Notes: generated by a model from the sequence alone, not told the origin. 16,609 nt of DNA from Gryganskiella cystojenkinii (GCA_015852425.1 JAAAIG010000834.1:1-16609); one strand, 5' to 3'; numbered from the stretch's first letter, positions 1 to 8,956 are shown. Numbers and translations: made by a program.

Positions 1-1
1 G

Positions 2-100
2 TGGGACACGATGGCCTGCCGCCTGCTCGTGGCGTGCCCTGCACAACTCGTTGAAAAGACAGTTGACCGAGAGCAGGCCAAGCTAGAGAGAACGTTCTGA
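2..100 (+). CDS. C-terminal end of an unrecognised protein (partial, cut by window edge)
   Basis: Frame 2 is open from the window edge to a TGA at 98-100 and gives 32 residues. The end is charged and helix-like (VEKTVDREQAKLERTF). An AATAAA follows at once at 102-107, as expected near a fungal gene 3' end. The other two + frames also close within this stretch, so openness alone is weak evidence; the choice rests on composition and the poly(A) signal. No function can be named from so short a tail. It may equally be chance. Confidence 0.35.
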   Translation, partial: WDTMACRLLVACPAQLVEKTVDREQAKLERTF

Positions 101-101
101 C

Positions 102-107
102 AATAAA
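102..107 (+). terminator. Possible poly(A) signal AATAAA
   Basis: An exact AATAAA lies 2 nt after the TGA of the partial left-edge frame. It is unusually close to the stop but fits a gene ending here. Confidence 0.3.
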
Positions 108-667
108 AGACATTCTTTTCTCAACAATCAATAGAAAAGATTATATTATGCTTGATGAATGATATCTGATTGACATCATCTTACTTAACCACTTTGTTCC
201 TGGATGATCCTAGAGAGTTTTTGACCAGAGCGTTATTCCTGGACAATGACATCACAAGTGAGCAACATGTTTGGAATAGCCTTCTTCCTTTCTTAGAGGG
301 ACCGCTTGTTGACCACTTGCTGAGTCGAGAATCAAACAGCAGAGAATCAGAATCATGACAAGAACAGTGGTCTGGTCAGAGCCAAAAAAATCGAGCAGTT
401 TGAGAAGTGATCCTGGGCTCTCCGCTCGAGAGAATCACTCAGAATCAAAAAAACTTCGCCCCGAAGAAAATAGAGCACACGAGCCAGGCGCAGCAAGGGG
501 CGGTCATTGGTTCGAGATGAAATGTCCTCGTATCACTGATCCACATCCTCGTCATCCTTTCTCACTCACCTCTTCCTTTTCCTCAATTCTCCTTTTCCTC
601 ATTTCTCCTTCACGACTGCATTGCACCTTCTCGTAAACTCATCGTGGTTGTCACGTTCTTCATCTTT
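108..667. other. Intergenic DNA with pyrimidine-rich leader of the LRR relic
   Basis: No gene is recognised. A 62-codon open frame at 170-358 (+) has no ATG at its start, begins straight after a TGA and matches nothing I know; it could be a scrap of an older gene. From about 540 to 660 the + strand is C/T-rich (runs such as CCTTTTCCTC), typical of a fungal core promoter and 5' leader, and ends at the ATG of the LRR relic at 668. Confidence 0.5.
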
Positions 668-1386
668 ATGACCAACACGTTGCAGACACATCCTGAGATT
701 CGCTCAAGAATCGCCAGAAGCCTTAGTTTCAAAGACCTTGCGTCTAGTGCATGTGTGAGTCAGGATTGGAACGACTCATTTATACCACGACTCTACAACT
801 TTGTCGAAAGGTGGTCCCAGCATGGACTTAGTTCTGAAAAACAAGCACTTTATACGACAAATGAAGTTTGGGAGATATGGCTATCTCAAGCTGTCATTGA
901 CAGCTGTACTAGACAACATAGTTTCTAACATCATGGTCGACTCGGCTCTGACAACTTTGGAAATGACGAATACCTGGATCGGAAACAATGGAGCTCAGAC
1001 GCTGTCGTGAGGCACTCAAGATCAACTCGACTCTGACCACTTTGAGATTAGGGCTCAACATGATCGGATCTGACGGAGCTCAGGCGCTGTCAGAGGCACT
1101 CAAGACCAACAAGACTCCAACCATTTTAGAGTTAAGGCTGAACAAGATCGAAAACAGCGGAGGTCAGGCATTGGGAGAAGCACTCAAGACCAACAAGACT
1201 CTGACCACTTTGAGCTTGGACGGCAACTCGATCGGAGACAATGGTGCTCAAGCACTGTCAGAGGCACTCGGTACCAACTCGACTCTGGCCATTTTGGACT
1301 TGAGGGGCGATTCGCTCGGAGCTAATGGAGCTCTGACGGTACGAAAAGCACCCAGGGTCAACAAGACCCTGTTCCTTTACACGTAG
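668..1386 (+). pseudogene. Decayed F-box-like/LRR protein gene (two frameshifts)
   Basis: This is a broken paralog of the intact LRR gene at 13761-15401. From the ATG at 668, frame 2 encodes an F-box-like start with EIRSRIA, then LASSACVSQDWNDSF and LYNFVE, matching EIRSRIA, LASCAGVSQDWADSF and LYKSVV of the paralog. At about 800-816 the homology moves to frame 3 (GGPSMD..KNKHFIRQ against NGPSMETVERNKHFIQH). Frame 3 ends at a TGA at 1008-1010 where one extra base sits in CTGTC(GT)GAGGCACTC. Homology resumes in frame 1 from about 1009 to the TAG at 1384-1386. About five 28-residue Ribonuclease-inhibitor-type LRRs remain (for example NSTLTTLRLGLNMIG, then GAQALSEALKT), far fewer than the 16 of the paralog, and the last is degenerate. 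Introns could in theory rescue frames, but no good GT..AG pair is seen at either break. A shortened frame-1 protein from 988 might still be made. Confidence 0.85.
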
Positions 1387-1507
1387 ATCATATCTCTCTT
1401 ATCTCTCTGCGTCTCTTTAAACCACTTGAGATACAACCAATGCTGTTCTGTTTATGAAAGCACACGTGCTCAACAGTTTCATAGACGCGCATACTGACTG
1501 CGACAAG

Positions 1508-1513
1508 AATAAA
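1508..1513 (+). terminator. Poly(A) signal AATAAA downstream of the LRR relic
   Basis: An exact AATAAA lies about 120 nt after the TAG of the relic, at a usual distance for a fungal 3' UTR. It is probably left over from the time the gene was active. Confidence 0.4.
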
Positions 1514-1558
1514 ATCAAAGCAAATGTTATAATAGGCGACTTTGTCAGAACTCCGACA

Positions 1559-1564
1559 TTTATT
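1559..1564 (-). terminator. AATAAA overlapping the stop codon of the relic
   Basis: On the - strand the TAA stop is part of an exact AATAAA. With the + strand AATAAA at 1508-1513 this makes a short convergent 3'-end region of about 55 nt between the two relics. It may be chance. Confidence 0.25.
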
Positions 1565-2325
1565 GTCTCTTTGTCATGACTCTGGTAACACCATTGGCCT
1601 CCAGGTGATACTCAAGGTGGTTCAGGTTGGACACATACCAGCAGTCACGGGTCATGTCTATGTCATGCAACACAAGGTGCTTTCTCTGGAGCCTTGGCAG
1701 GACAGATGCCAGAGCGGCAACAACCTTCTTTGCTCGGCAATGTTCCAAGGACACCTTGATGGCAATGCACCCAGCACAGAAGGGTTGTCCTCTGTACTCC
1801 TGGGCTAATTTGGCCTCTGAGAAATACTTGTCACCAGATAAGATGTCCGTGTTGACTGTCTTGATAGAGTCGAATGGCAGAGACAACCTGGTGAAGGTCT
1901 CACGTAGCTCAGCGATGTACTTGCCAGTGGTTTGCCCCTTGGTTGTCTCGTTGGAGGCGTTGTAGAGCCCCCAAAAGACCATGCTGTCACAGAACATCTT
2001 GGAGAATTTGCCATATCCCTTGTGTTTGATAGACCCCGATGGCATGTACCAGTATGCAGCAACATCAGCAAGCCCAAGAGACTTCTCGTTGAGAATGTAG
2101 CTGACAATGGATTCATTGGAACGAGATATGCTGATGTTTGGTTGGTGGCCTCTATAAATATTTGGGATTTTAAAAACGCGGATCGTAACGGCTTCCCCTC
2201 GCTGCCGAAAACATATTCTCCAGCTGCCTCGTTTGTCAACAGACCTTTGCTGACAAGATCGTTACGAATGTAGTGTATACAAGGTCCGCGAGGTCCACCT
2301 CCTGACTTGTCTAGGGAAGTTGGCT
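1560..2325 (-). pseudogene. Frameshifted relic of an unrecognised protein
   Basis: Two - strand frames together look like one protein of about 250 residues. The upstream part (about 2325-2175) reads GGGPRGPCIHYIRNDL, then SKGLLTNEAAGEYVF. The next part, in another frame from about 2175, reads FKIPNIYRGHQPNIS, then LADVAAYWYMPSGSIKHKGY and onward to TAA at 1560-1562. The switch falls near a short A/T run (GATTTTAAAAACG), so a small indel is likely. The second frame is open from 2261 to 1560 but has no ATG until 2045. A TAG stops the upstream part near 2326. The C-terminal part has LEHCRAKKVVAALA and LVLHDIDMTRDC; the acidic DID is notable. I do not recognise the family. A mobile element or a lost host gene are both possible. 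The last codons overlap an AATAAA read on the - strand (1559-1564). Confidence 0.55.
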
Positions 2326-2970
2326 ATATGGATATCGATGAAGGCATCTAGATACACATACATGCATGATTATAGGCCATGATCATAGACAAGACGACAA
2401 GTAGGGCTGTTGGTAAGTGACGGCGGGCAAAATGGTATACCACTTGCGACGGCTGCCCCCATTCCTGATATTGAGCTAGCACTGGAAATACCGTCGCCAG
2501 TTATGTAACCGCATACAGTACTGCTGTCAATGTGGCTGTAACTGGTTCCGCTTTTACAAATAGTCAGGTGGGTGCTGGTGGCTCAACCACTGGTACAATG
2601 CTTACAATGACTCTGATTATAGTGGGGGATCCTCACCGTAAAATCCTGCAACCCTATCCCCAGCGGAACACAGAACGATCATGAGGACACGCTCAGTCTT
2701 ACATTTTTATTTTTATTTTTTTAGTTTGTTTATTTCTTTCCTTTCTTTGTCTGCGGTAAGGACGAATGCGCGTGTGTGGTGGTTATTGATTGTTGAGATT
2801 GATGATCTGTGAGTGAGTGATTGTGTCGAAAGTGGGAGAGAATGACCTGGTTGGTGCGTGGCACGTTTTCTCGGACGGGCGTGGAAATCACAGTCACATC
2901 CGTTGCCTCCAAGTAAGTCATATGCAACTTTGTCGCGTCGTGAGAAAACAATTCCCTCCTCGAACACAAA
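2326..2970. other. Intergenic DNA upstream of the nitrobindin-type gene
   Basis: It holds a 70-codon coding-like open segment (2475-2684, listed separately), a T-rich stretch at 2702-2750 containing TTTTTATTTTTATTTTTTT, and the presumed promoter of the gene starting at 2971. I see no clear TATA box at a fixed distance from the start. Confidence 0.4.
2475..2684 (+). other. Open segment with Ser/Thr/Ala/Gly-rich translation, possible gene scrap
   Basis: Directly after a TGA at 2472-2474, a frame stays open for 69 codons to a TGA at 2682-2684. It reads ASTGNTVASYVTAYSTAVNV, then GSAFTNSQVGAGGSTTGT, a composition seen in fungal cell-wall or secreted proteins. It lacks an ATG at its beginning. 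Just before it, another + frame from about 2400 to 2500 reads GGQNGIPLATAAPIPDIELAL, so the two may be frameshifted parts of one dead gene. Chance is a real alternative. Confidence 0.25.
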
Positions 2971-3964
2971 ATGTCATTGCTCTCCCTTCGGACTTTTGCT
3001 CCGAGGCATCCTCTTCTCGTTGCATCTCTTCACAAACAAATCTCTTTGAAAACATTCTCACCCTCGTCCTCATCCCCATTCTCCTTCTTGCCTCAGTTGA
3101 AAGGAAGCCACATGTCAACCTCTGCACCCGCCAAACCTCACCCCTTAGAGTTCCTTATCGGTACCTGGGCCGGAAAAGGCAAAGGGTTCTACCCTACCAT
3201 CCCTTCGTTTGAGTTCTTTGAAGAGATCACCTTTGTCAAAGATCCCGCCGGTCGGCCTGTTGTCCAATACTCTCAAAAGACTCGTCGTGCTATTCCTGGT
3301 GTGAATGCAGGTCAAGACCTCGTTCCCGGTCCTCCTATGCATGCCGAAGCAGGCTTTATCCGTTTACCTGGATGGTCGGATACGCAGTGCGAGCTCATCC
3401 TTAGTCAACCTACAGGTACAATGCCACTAGGAGTCAGAACATGCAGATCTATCAACTATAATCAACGATGAGACAACTAACCACTTTAAACCGTTAATGT
3501 TTCCATTGCTTTCCATTTCCTTTTTACCTTGGTTTTGATTCATCAAGGTGTTGCCAGTGTCGAGCTTGGAGAAATTGAGGATAACAAGGTGAAGTGGCGC
3601 TTGCACTCGATCACTCGGTCACCGAGCGCAAAGGTAACGAACGACCACACCATCAATGAACCAGGCTTGTTGTCATGTTGATCGACTAATTGCTGTTTTG
3701 AATCCTTATCGTACCGTAGGCTCCTCATGTCACGGATTTTACGAGGTTTGCCTTCTTTTTAGGGGGGGTCTTTACAAATGAGGTGTTAACGAAAGAGGAA
3801 ACGTTGTGCTAAACATATGTCCTTTTATTTCTAAAAAAAAATTGAGTAGAGTGTGGACCGTCGATGTAGAGAACAAGACCTTTTCCTATGTATTTGCCAT
3901 GGCGACCGAAAGCACACCTCTTCAGGATCATTTATTGGTCAATATGCGCAGGGTCGTAGCTTAA
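2971..3964 (+). CDS. Nitrobindin/THAP4-type heme-binding beta-barrel protein (4 exons, 223 aa)
   Basis: Proposed exons are 2971-3415, 3548-3633, 3720-3745 and 3850-3964 (672 nt, 223 residues). All introns are GT..AG (132, 86 and 104 nt); intron 2 holds a branch-like CGACTAAT. Residues 59-223 match the nitrobindin family (DUF1794, also the THAP4 C-terminal domain): LEFLIGTWAGKGKGFYPTI at 59-77, PMHAEAGFIR at 122-131, LSQPTG at 144-149, then VASVELGEIE, and the C-terminal YVFAMATE followed by DHLLVNMRRV. By family knowledge the His in DHLL (H213) is the likely proximal heme ligand. Members bind ferric heme and react with NO or peroxynitrite in vitro; the role in fungi is not settled. Residues 1-47 are extra to the usual domain, rich in Ser, Leu, Arg and Lys and free of Asp/Glu, suggesting a mitochondrial presequence (inference). 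The second ATG at 3112 (M48) would give a domain-only protein. A decayed tandem copy lies 0.7 kb downstream. Confidence 0.88.
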
Positions 3965-4004
3965 TTGTCCTAGGGCGGCGAAAGCGTTGAAGTTATGACC
4001 TCGG

Positions 4005-4010
4005 AATAAA
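4005..4010 (+). terminator. Poly(A) signal AATAAA of the nitrobindin-type gene
   Basis: An exact AATAAA starts 41 nt after the TAA at 3962-3964, a typical place, and supports the last exon of the model. Confidence 0.6.
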
Positions 4011-4641
4011 GATTTTGGATATTGGCGCAGACGAAAGGTATATTTTATTGTTTCACGCTTGTTGTTGAGTTTGGACAGCGGCTGAAGAGTTAATTTTTAT
4101 TATGCATTGACTCTATCTTCGCAGGATGTAGGAGAGACTCTTTCTATGGCACCCGTTTGTTGACTAAAAACGTACCCTAATCTCCTAAAAAATACATCAA
4201 CGTCTGGGCACGGCAGAAAAGTCACTCGATTCAAACACCCTCAAAAACGGATGCCTGAATTTTTTTCCTGTTTTTCGAGGAAGAGAAAGGTCGAGAGATT
4301 CTGGAGAGTTGTGAAGTCCTGGATTTCCTCTTTCTCTGAGACTCGCATAACGACGCGAAGGTCAATCCTAGTAAGAATCCACATGAGTCTTTTCTGATTT
4401 CTTTTCTTGTAGAAAACCTCGTCTCTTCTCTCCTTCCTTCTTTCTCTCTTTCTTTCTTTCTCAAAAAGAAACCCCGCCCTTTTCACAACCCTGCCATTCT
4501 GACTCCCACCCAAAAAAAATAAACAAAAGGAAGAAAAGGAGCACCTTTCTCCGTCCCAACTATTCCTGTCACCGCACAGACCAAGGACTCGGTTATTGAA
4601 GTTTCAAGCTAATTCAGGAAACAAGAGCAAAATCACAACAT
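4011..4641. other. Intergenic DNA between nitrobindin-type gene and its relic
   Basis: No gene is recognised. The + strand at about 4385-4500 is strongly C/T-rich (TTTCTCTCTTTCTTTCTTTC), like a leader, and probably was the promoter and 5' leader of the decayed copy. The purine-rich open frames on the - strand here have low-complexity Arg/Lys/Glu translations and are best explained by that tract. Confidence 0.5.
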
Positions 4642-5505
4642 CCTCTCGACTTCCTGATCTAGACTTGCTTCGAACGCGGTCGAGGATTCTACCCCACCAT
4701 GAACGATTTCGAATAGTTAGAAGACACGACCTTCACAGAGGACCTTTTGGGTGATCCTATCGTTCAGTACTCTCAATAGACGAAATGGGCCAATGAAGAG
4801 ACCAGCCGGTGGCGCTGAAATCGTTCCCGGCGATACATTGAGTGTTGAAGATGGAACGATCCGTTTGCCAGATTGGTTTTCAGAAACATGCGAGTTGGCT
4901 CTTCCTCATTCTGAATAACACCTCTTTCAGACTATCGTGTTTTAAAAAAAAAGAAATGATGCAATGGACGTTGGGAAGGTAAGATATAAAATAGAAATCT
5001 AAAAAAAAGACACGAAGACAGTGTTTTCTCTTGTGATTGTCGCTTTCATCTCCTGTTAGGCGATACCACGATCGATATTAACAACTGACATTCGGATCAT
5101 ATCGCTCACTCCCAAGGTAAAAAGCTTTAGACTGCAGGGAGACGAATTCCTTCCCGAAAATGTAAACCTTGCCAGTGGTGTTGACGATTTCATTCCTTTT
5201 GTTCACTTAAATTTGTTGCGCAATGTAGTCACCATACTTTGTGCCTTATATGAGGCTCGTTAAGGAAGAACAGGAGATTAGATACGATCGTTTCTCACTA
5301 AGGCAGCGTCTGCATTTTTTTTAAATTTAAATTTTACTAATCGACAACACTCGACAACACTCGACATTCATCTCTCTGATCACGGAGCGGACGTTGGACG
5401 TGACGAACAAAATGTGCTAGTACGTGTTTGGGATGAGTACCGACAAGACTCTCTTTCAGATCATCTTTATGCGACGATGCACAAGGTTGAAGATAACGCT
5501 TGAGT
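4642..5505 (+). pseudogene. Decayed tandem duplicate of the nitrobindin-type gene
   Basis: From 4642 the translation PLDFLI*TCFERGRGFYPT aligns with PLEFLIGTWAGKGKGFYPT of the intact gene; a TAG (4660-4662) replaces the conserved Gly of GTW. Further on, GDPIVQYSQ* matches GRPVVQYSQK. TAG codons lie at 4660, 4714 and 4777. Between about 4790 and 4814 the frame shifts, and EIVPGDTLSVEDGTIRLPDW then FSETCELAL aligns with DLVPGPP..EAGFIRLPGWSDTQCELIL, ending at TAA 4917-4919. An exon-2 relic ends in DIRIISLTPK before GTAAAA near 5115, matching RLHSITRSPSAK before GTAACG. An exon-4 relic at about 5396-5500 reads LDVTNKMC*YVFGMSTDKTL, with a later frame giving SDHLYATMHKV for QDHLLVNMRRV. Intron places are kept, so the copy arose by DNA duplication, not from mRNA. 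Stops and frameshifts rule out a full protein. Confidence 0.87.
5341..5366. repeat. Short direct repeat, 10-bp unit, about 2.6 copies
   Basis: The motif TCGACAACAC occurs twice in a row and is followed by TCGACA. It lies in the former intron 3 of the nitrobindin relic. No function is suggested. Confidence 0.7.
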
Positions 5506-6629
5506 GACATCTCTGAGAGAAAAGAAGACTTGACAAGTAATAAACTCCATCGACTCTAGTAACAGAACGAAAGAAATATGACATGAGAAAATGGCCATGT
5601 AAACGCGAGTTCCACCTTTTCATTGCGCGGGTGTTATTTTTTATGCGATCAGAGATAATTTGAGGCGTCTAATTTAAGGCACACTTTCATAATGCTTCTG
5701 TTCGTTCATTTATGCTTGATTACCAAAGAGATTTTATTTTTCCATTCCCGTTTCTTCGGTTTCTTTGAGCGGGAAAGAATTCTTTCGCTTTTGTTTAATG
5801 CTGTTGGACACAACAGAAGCCAGCAGCCAGCGAAAGATGAGGGCGGGCGAGTCATTGCTCACATTTTTTTTTCGTTTTGCCGATGAGCAAATGAAAGGGA
5901 CTGCAGAACCAAGGAAAAAATCCCTGCACTTATGCTGCATAAACAAAGGATGAGAGCAGAAGCGAAGGGACTGATCTTCGAGAACACACTTAATGCATGC
6001 TAAATTCAACAAAGGAACGGAGTTTCCGAGAAAACGAAAGAGTGCCCCAGACTCTGGTCCTTTCTGGGAAGGTGCATTGAGTCCCTGGCAGGTTCTTATT
6101 TTTTTTTTTTTTGTCTGTCGCTCCCACTTTCGATCACTTCATGCTTTGCACATCGGCTCCGTTTCTGCGGCAGTGAGGAAAAGTGAGGGGACAATCAATG
6201 CTCTCCATTCTCCCGTTTCCGTGCGCTGTTCATTTTGTTTACTCGTCAGTTTGTTTGTTGTGTCATTCTCGCCCTGCTGATTGTTCCCAACGGTTCACCT
6301 TGTTTCTTCTCTTGCATGCGCCAAGAGTCGGGCACAGCGGATGCCCCACTCCTTATCTTTTCCCCCTTTTCTCTTTTCTTAAAATCCTTTCTTTGCCATC
6401 AACCATTCACTTTTTCTTTCATTTGCATTGCTCTCTCATTTTCATTTGCATTTCTCTTTCTCTCTCTTTCGTATTCATCTGTGAATTAAGTGTTTTGTTG
6501 GCCCCTTCCTCATGTATAACGACCCCATTCATCGAAAAAATTAACCTCCTATCCTATTTTGGGTCGGATCCCCGACACCCCCTTGCACCTTGCATCGAAT
6601 CCCATTCCTCTCATTTTCTATAACCATTC
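5506..6629. other. Long intergenic region upstream of the seven-helix protein gene
   Basis: No gene is recognised on either strand. Several open frames of 60-146 codons exist on + but are Phe/Ser/Leu-rich and follow T- and C/T-rich DNA, so they look like low-complexity artefacts. A T run lies near 6098-6112, and a long C/T-rich stretch (about 6355-6475) probably belongs to the promoter and leader of the next gene. Confidence 0.5.
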
Positions 6630-8308
6630 ATGTCTGAACCAGAATTCAAGTTGTACCAGCCAGATTCTGCAGGTGCGAAACAAACATCTTTTATTATACT
6701 ATCCCCCTTTTAACAAAAAGCCACCTTTCTTCTCTGGCTGAGACCCTCGATGACTCGATGACCTTTTTTGCGTTCAGGAACAAACTCGAACACTTGACGC
6801 GCGCGCTTGACGTGGTCGCGACCAAGTCATCTTCACCACCCACACACCACCCACACACACCCTCATCCCAGCCTCTACTCCCTATTCCTGTCATAAACAC
6901 AGCTAAGTTTCGTCGTCCAACTTTCTCCAACATGCTGATCATCTGAATCTTCCCCCCTCCCTCTTTTATTTTCAAATAGAAATCTGCTCGCTGTTCATCT
7001 CCCTGACATGTATCTCTCTCATGTCAGTGTTGTTTGGACGCAAGACTGCAGGAACAACACTAGATTCGATCAACTATGCACGAGGACTGGTCATCTCCCT
7101 GTACCTATGCTCGTGGGCGTTTTCGTTCATCGCCACGATGCTCGTCCAAACCAATAACGCAAATGTATTGTCGTGTCGCATGTCAATCTTTTCCTGCATT
7201 ATCCTATATGCTCTCTCCAAGATTATCATCTACCTGTTCTTAATGGAGAAGGTCTATGTCGTCACCGCTGTGGGCTCGACGAGAAGAGATTTCAGGGTAC
7301 GTTTTCATAATGCATCATTTTGCGTGCGAAAAAAAACGAGAGAAAAGCAGACAATCTATTGTTTATTTGATTGTCTTACGAGGGAGGGGTTCCTCTGTGC
7401 CATGTGGTGGTATTTGTACTCGAAAAAAAAATGTATATTTGGGCTTGATTTTCCCAGCTCATTGAATAACATGAGATGAAAGTGGTATCATGCAAAAATG
7501 ATGTACGCCGCATGATTTTCCTAACTCGTCACCCCGTCTATTTTTTTGAACACCATTCTACTCTACCTTCACTTCCGTCCCTGCAATAACAAACAAACAA
7601 CAACAATATGTCATATTTCAAATGCACTCTCAATAGCTCTACAAGATCAACTTGGTCCTGTTGCTCCCGTACTTTGGCATCTTGGCCCTGATGATCATCT
7701 TCCGTGTCGCAAAGATCGACGATTCAACTGGTCAATGCCACATCGGACTCCTCAAACCAGCCTCGTTACCACTCATCCTCTACGACATTTGTCTCTCCTG
7801 TTGGTTGACGGGTCTGTTCATCCACCCTCTCATGTCCTCGACCTCACTCTTGCAAGGTCCATCCAAGGGAAAACTCCGGAATGTCGCCCGGCGAACCCTG
7901 TTGGGCTGTATCATTGCCCTAATTTTGAGTTCCGCCAACGTGTTCACGTTGGTTTATTTCAAGGGTTATGAACGCGGACTGATCTGTCTTGCGTCCTGTA
8001 CCGCTGACGTGACCTTGAACGCGATGACGATCCACTGGGTGACGAATCGCGGGGGTGGCGCCGGCAGCAAGGGTGGTGTAGGACGACACTCGGGAACAGA
8101 GGATCGTCGGTCCCGAGGAGCAGAGGTCCGGAGAGCAAGGACACTTGGTGGAGGAGGCGTGAACAGCAGTGTTGGTGTTGGGTTCTTCGGTGTGAACTCT
8201 GCAGAGAAACAGGTTGCACCGTTGGAATCGCATCTTTCAGTCACGATCGAGTCTTATGTGGAGGAGTATCATCAGCTTCACTTGGCCAGTTCACCACAGT
8301 TTTCATGA
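6630..8308 (+). CDS. Seven-transmembrane protein, receptor-like topology (3 exons, about 343 aa)
   Basis: Exons 2 and 3 are well supported: 6980-7296 (ending before the consensus donor GTACGT) and 7637-8308 (after CAATAG). Exon 1 (6630-6672, MSEPEFKLYQPDSA) joins in phase over a 307-nt intron but is tentative. The combined frame is 343 codons plus TGA. I see seven hydrophobic helices at about residues 16-33, 50-71, 83-103, 125-142, 163-186, 207-229 and 235-255. Cys80 just before helix 3 and Cys154 in the loop between helices 4 and 5 could form the disulfide typical of GPCRs; the loop after helix 3 is basic (GSTRRDFRLYK), as a cytoplasmic side would be. After helix 7 comes a tail of about 85 residues rich in Gly, Arg and Ser (GGGAGSKGGVGRH). 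I cannot assign a named family. It resembles uncharacterised seven-helix membrane proteins of early-diverging fungi; ligand and function are unknown. Helix calls are by eye. Confidence 0.75.
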
Positions 8309-8858
8309 AGAAAATGGCCTCTCTTTTATTATTTTTTTTCACCTCCTTCATTTTACCATAGTCCATTCATTACTAGCATGGGATATACTTAATAATATGA
8401 CTCTCAATTACAGCCTTTTTTACTGATCACTTTACGCGATCCGGGTTCTAACATGGGCTTAAAAATGCTAGATGAAAGGACCTGAATCCTCAAAACGACA
8501 GTGCGCACACTCTTAGTGGTGAAAAAAAATTGGGGTCTGAAAGTTTTCTTTTTCTGTGCTCAAATATCGTTCTTATGTCCCGTTAGAGTTTGGGAGGACC
8601 ATAAATGTTCAGTATGCATAATTCACCGTCAGGTGTTCCTCCTCAATGCTTTCAAGGAGGGTGTCAATGATAACACGTTCCCGTGCATACAGTTTTCGCA
8701 ATTTTACCTAAAGCTTTTTCAATCGCCAAATAAAAGGTTGCGTTCCTATCCCCGACAAACCACTCGTTCGACATGATTTGAATATGGTAACATAGCATAG
8801 TTGAGATCCATTAGTTCCAGTTCCCTTTTCCTATTTAGATTGTGCAAATGGTGTCTCT
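8309..8858. other. Intergenic region between convergent genes
   Basis: It lies between the 3' ends of the seven-helix gene (+) and the methyltransferase fusion gene (-). It is A/T-rich. An AATAAA on + at 8729-8734 is about 420 nt past the TGA at 8308 and may or may not serve that gene. No coding sequence is recognised. Confidence 0.5.
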
Positions 8859-8864
8859 TTTATT
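8859..8864 (-). terminator. Poly(A) signal AATAAA of the methyltransferase fusion gene
   Basis: TTTATT on + reads AATAAA on the - strand, about 93 nt after the TGA of the gene at 8957-8959, a normal 3' UTR distance. Confidence 0.55.
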
Positions 8865-8956
8865 AAAATATGTATGCATGAAGAGAGGCACTAAATTGCA
8901 GAGGAAACCCCGGAGCGACGTTCCGTTAGAGAGGCGGCCAATTCTCTGTTTGTCTA

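Noticed and set aside
1542..2273. Plus-strand frames of 88-113 codons opposite the unrecognised relic
   Set aside because: Their translations lack protein-like patterns; the minus-strand frames give the more coherent sequence.
3951..4010. tRNA-like stretch (GGGTCGTAGCTTAATTG..) at the end of the nitrobindin-type gene
   Set aside because: The start resembles an acceptor and D-arm, but it lies in the last codons and stop of the gene, and no T-loop GTTCGA-like sequence or matching acceptor end follows.
4231..4513. Minus-strand Arg/Lys/Glu-rich open frames
   Set aside because: They are the reverse complement of a C/T-rich leader; low-complexity translation only.
5692..6741. Overlapping + frames rich in Phe, Ser and Leu, looking like membrane proteins
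   Set aside because: They follow T-rich and C/T-rich DNA, lack charged loops and conserved motifs, and sit in the promoter region of the seven-helix gene.
7919..8244. Minus-strand frames opposite the Gly/Arg-rich tail
   Set aside because: They are shadows of the GC-rich coding tail of the seven-helix protein.
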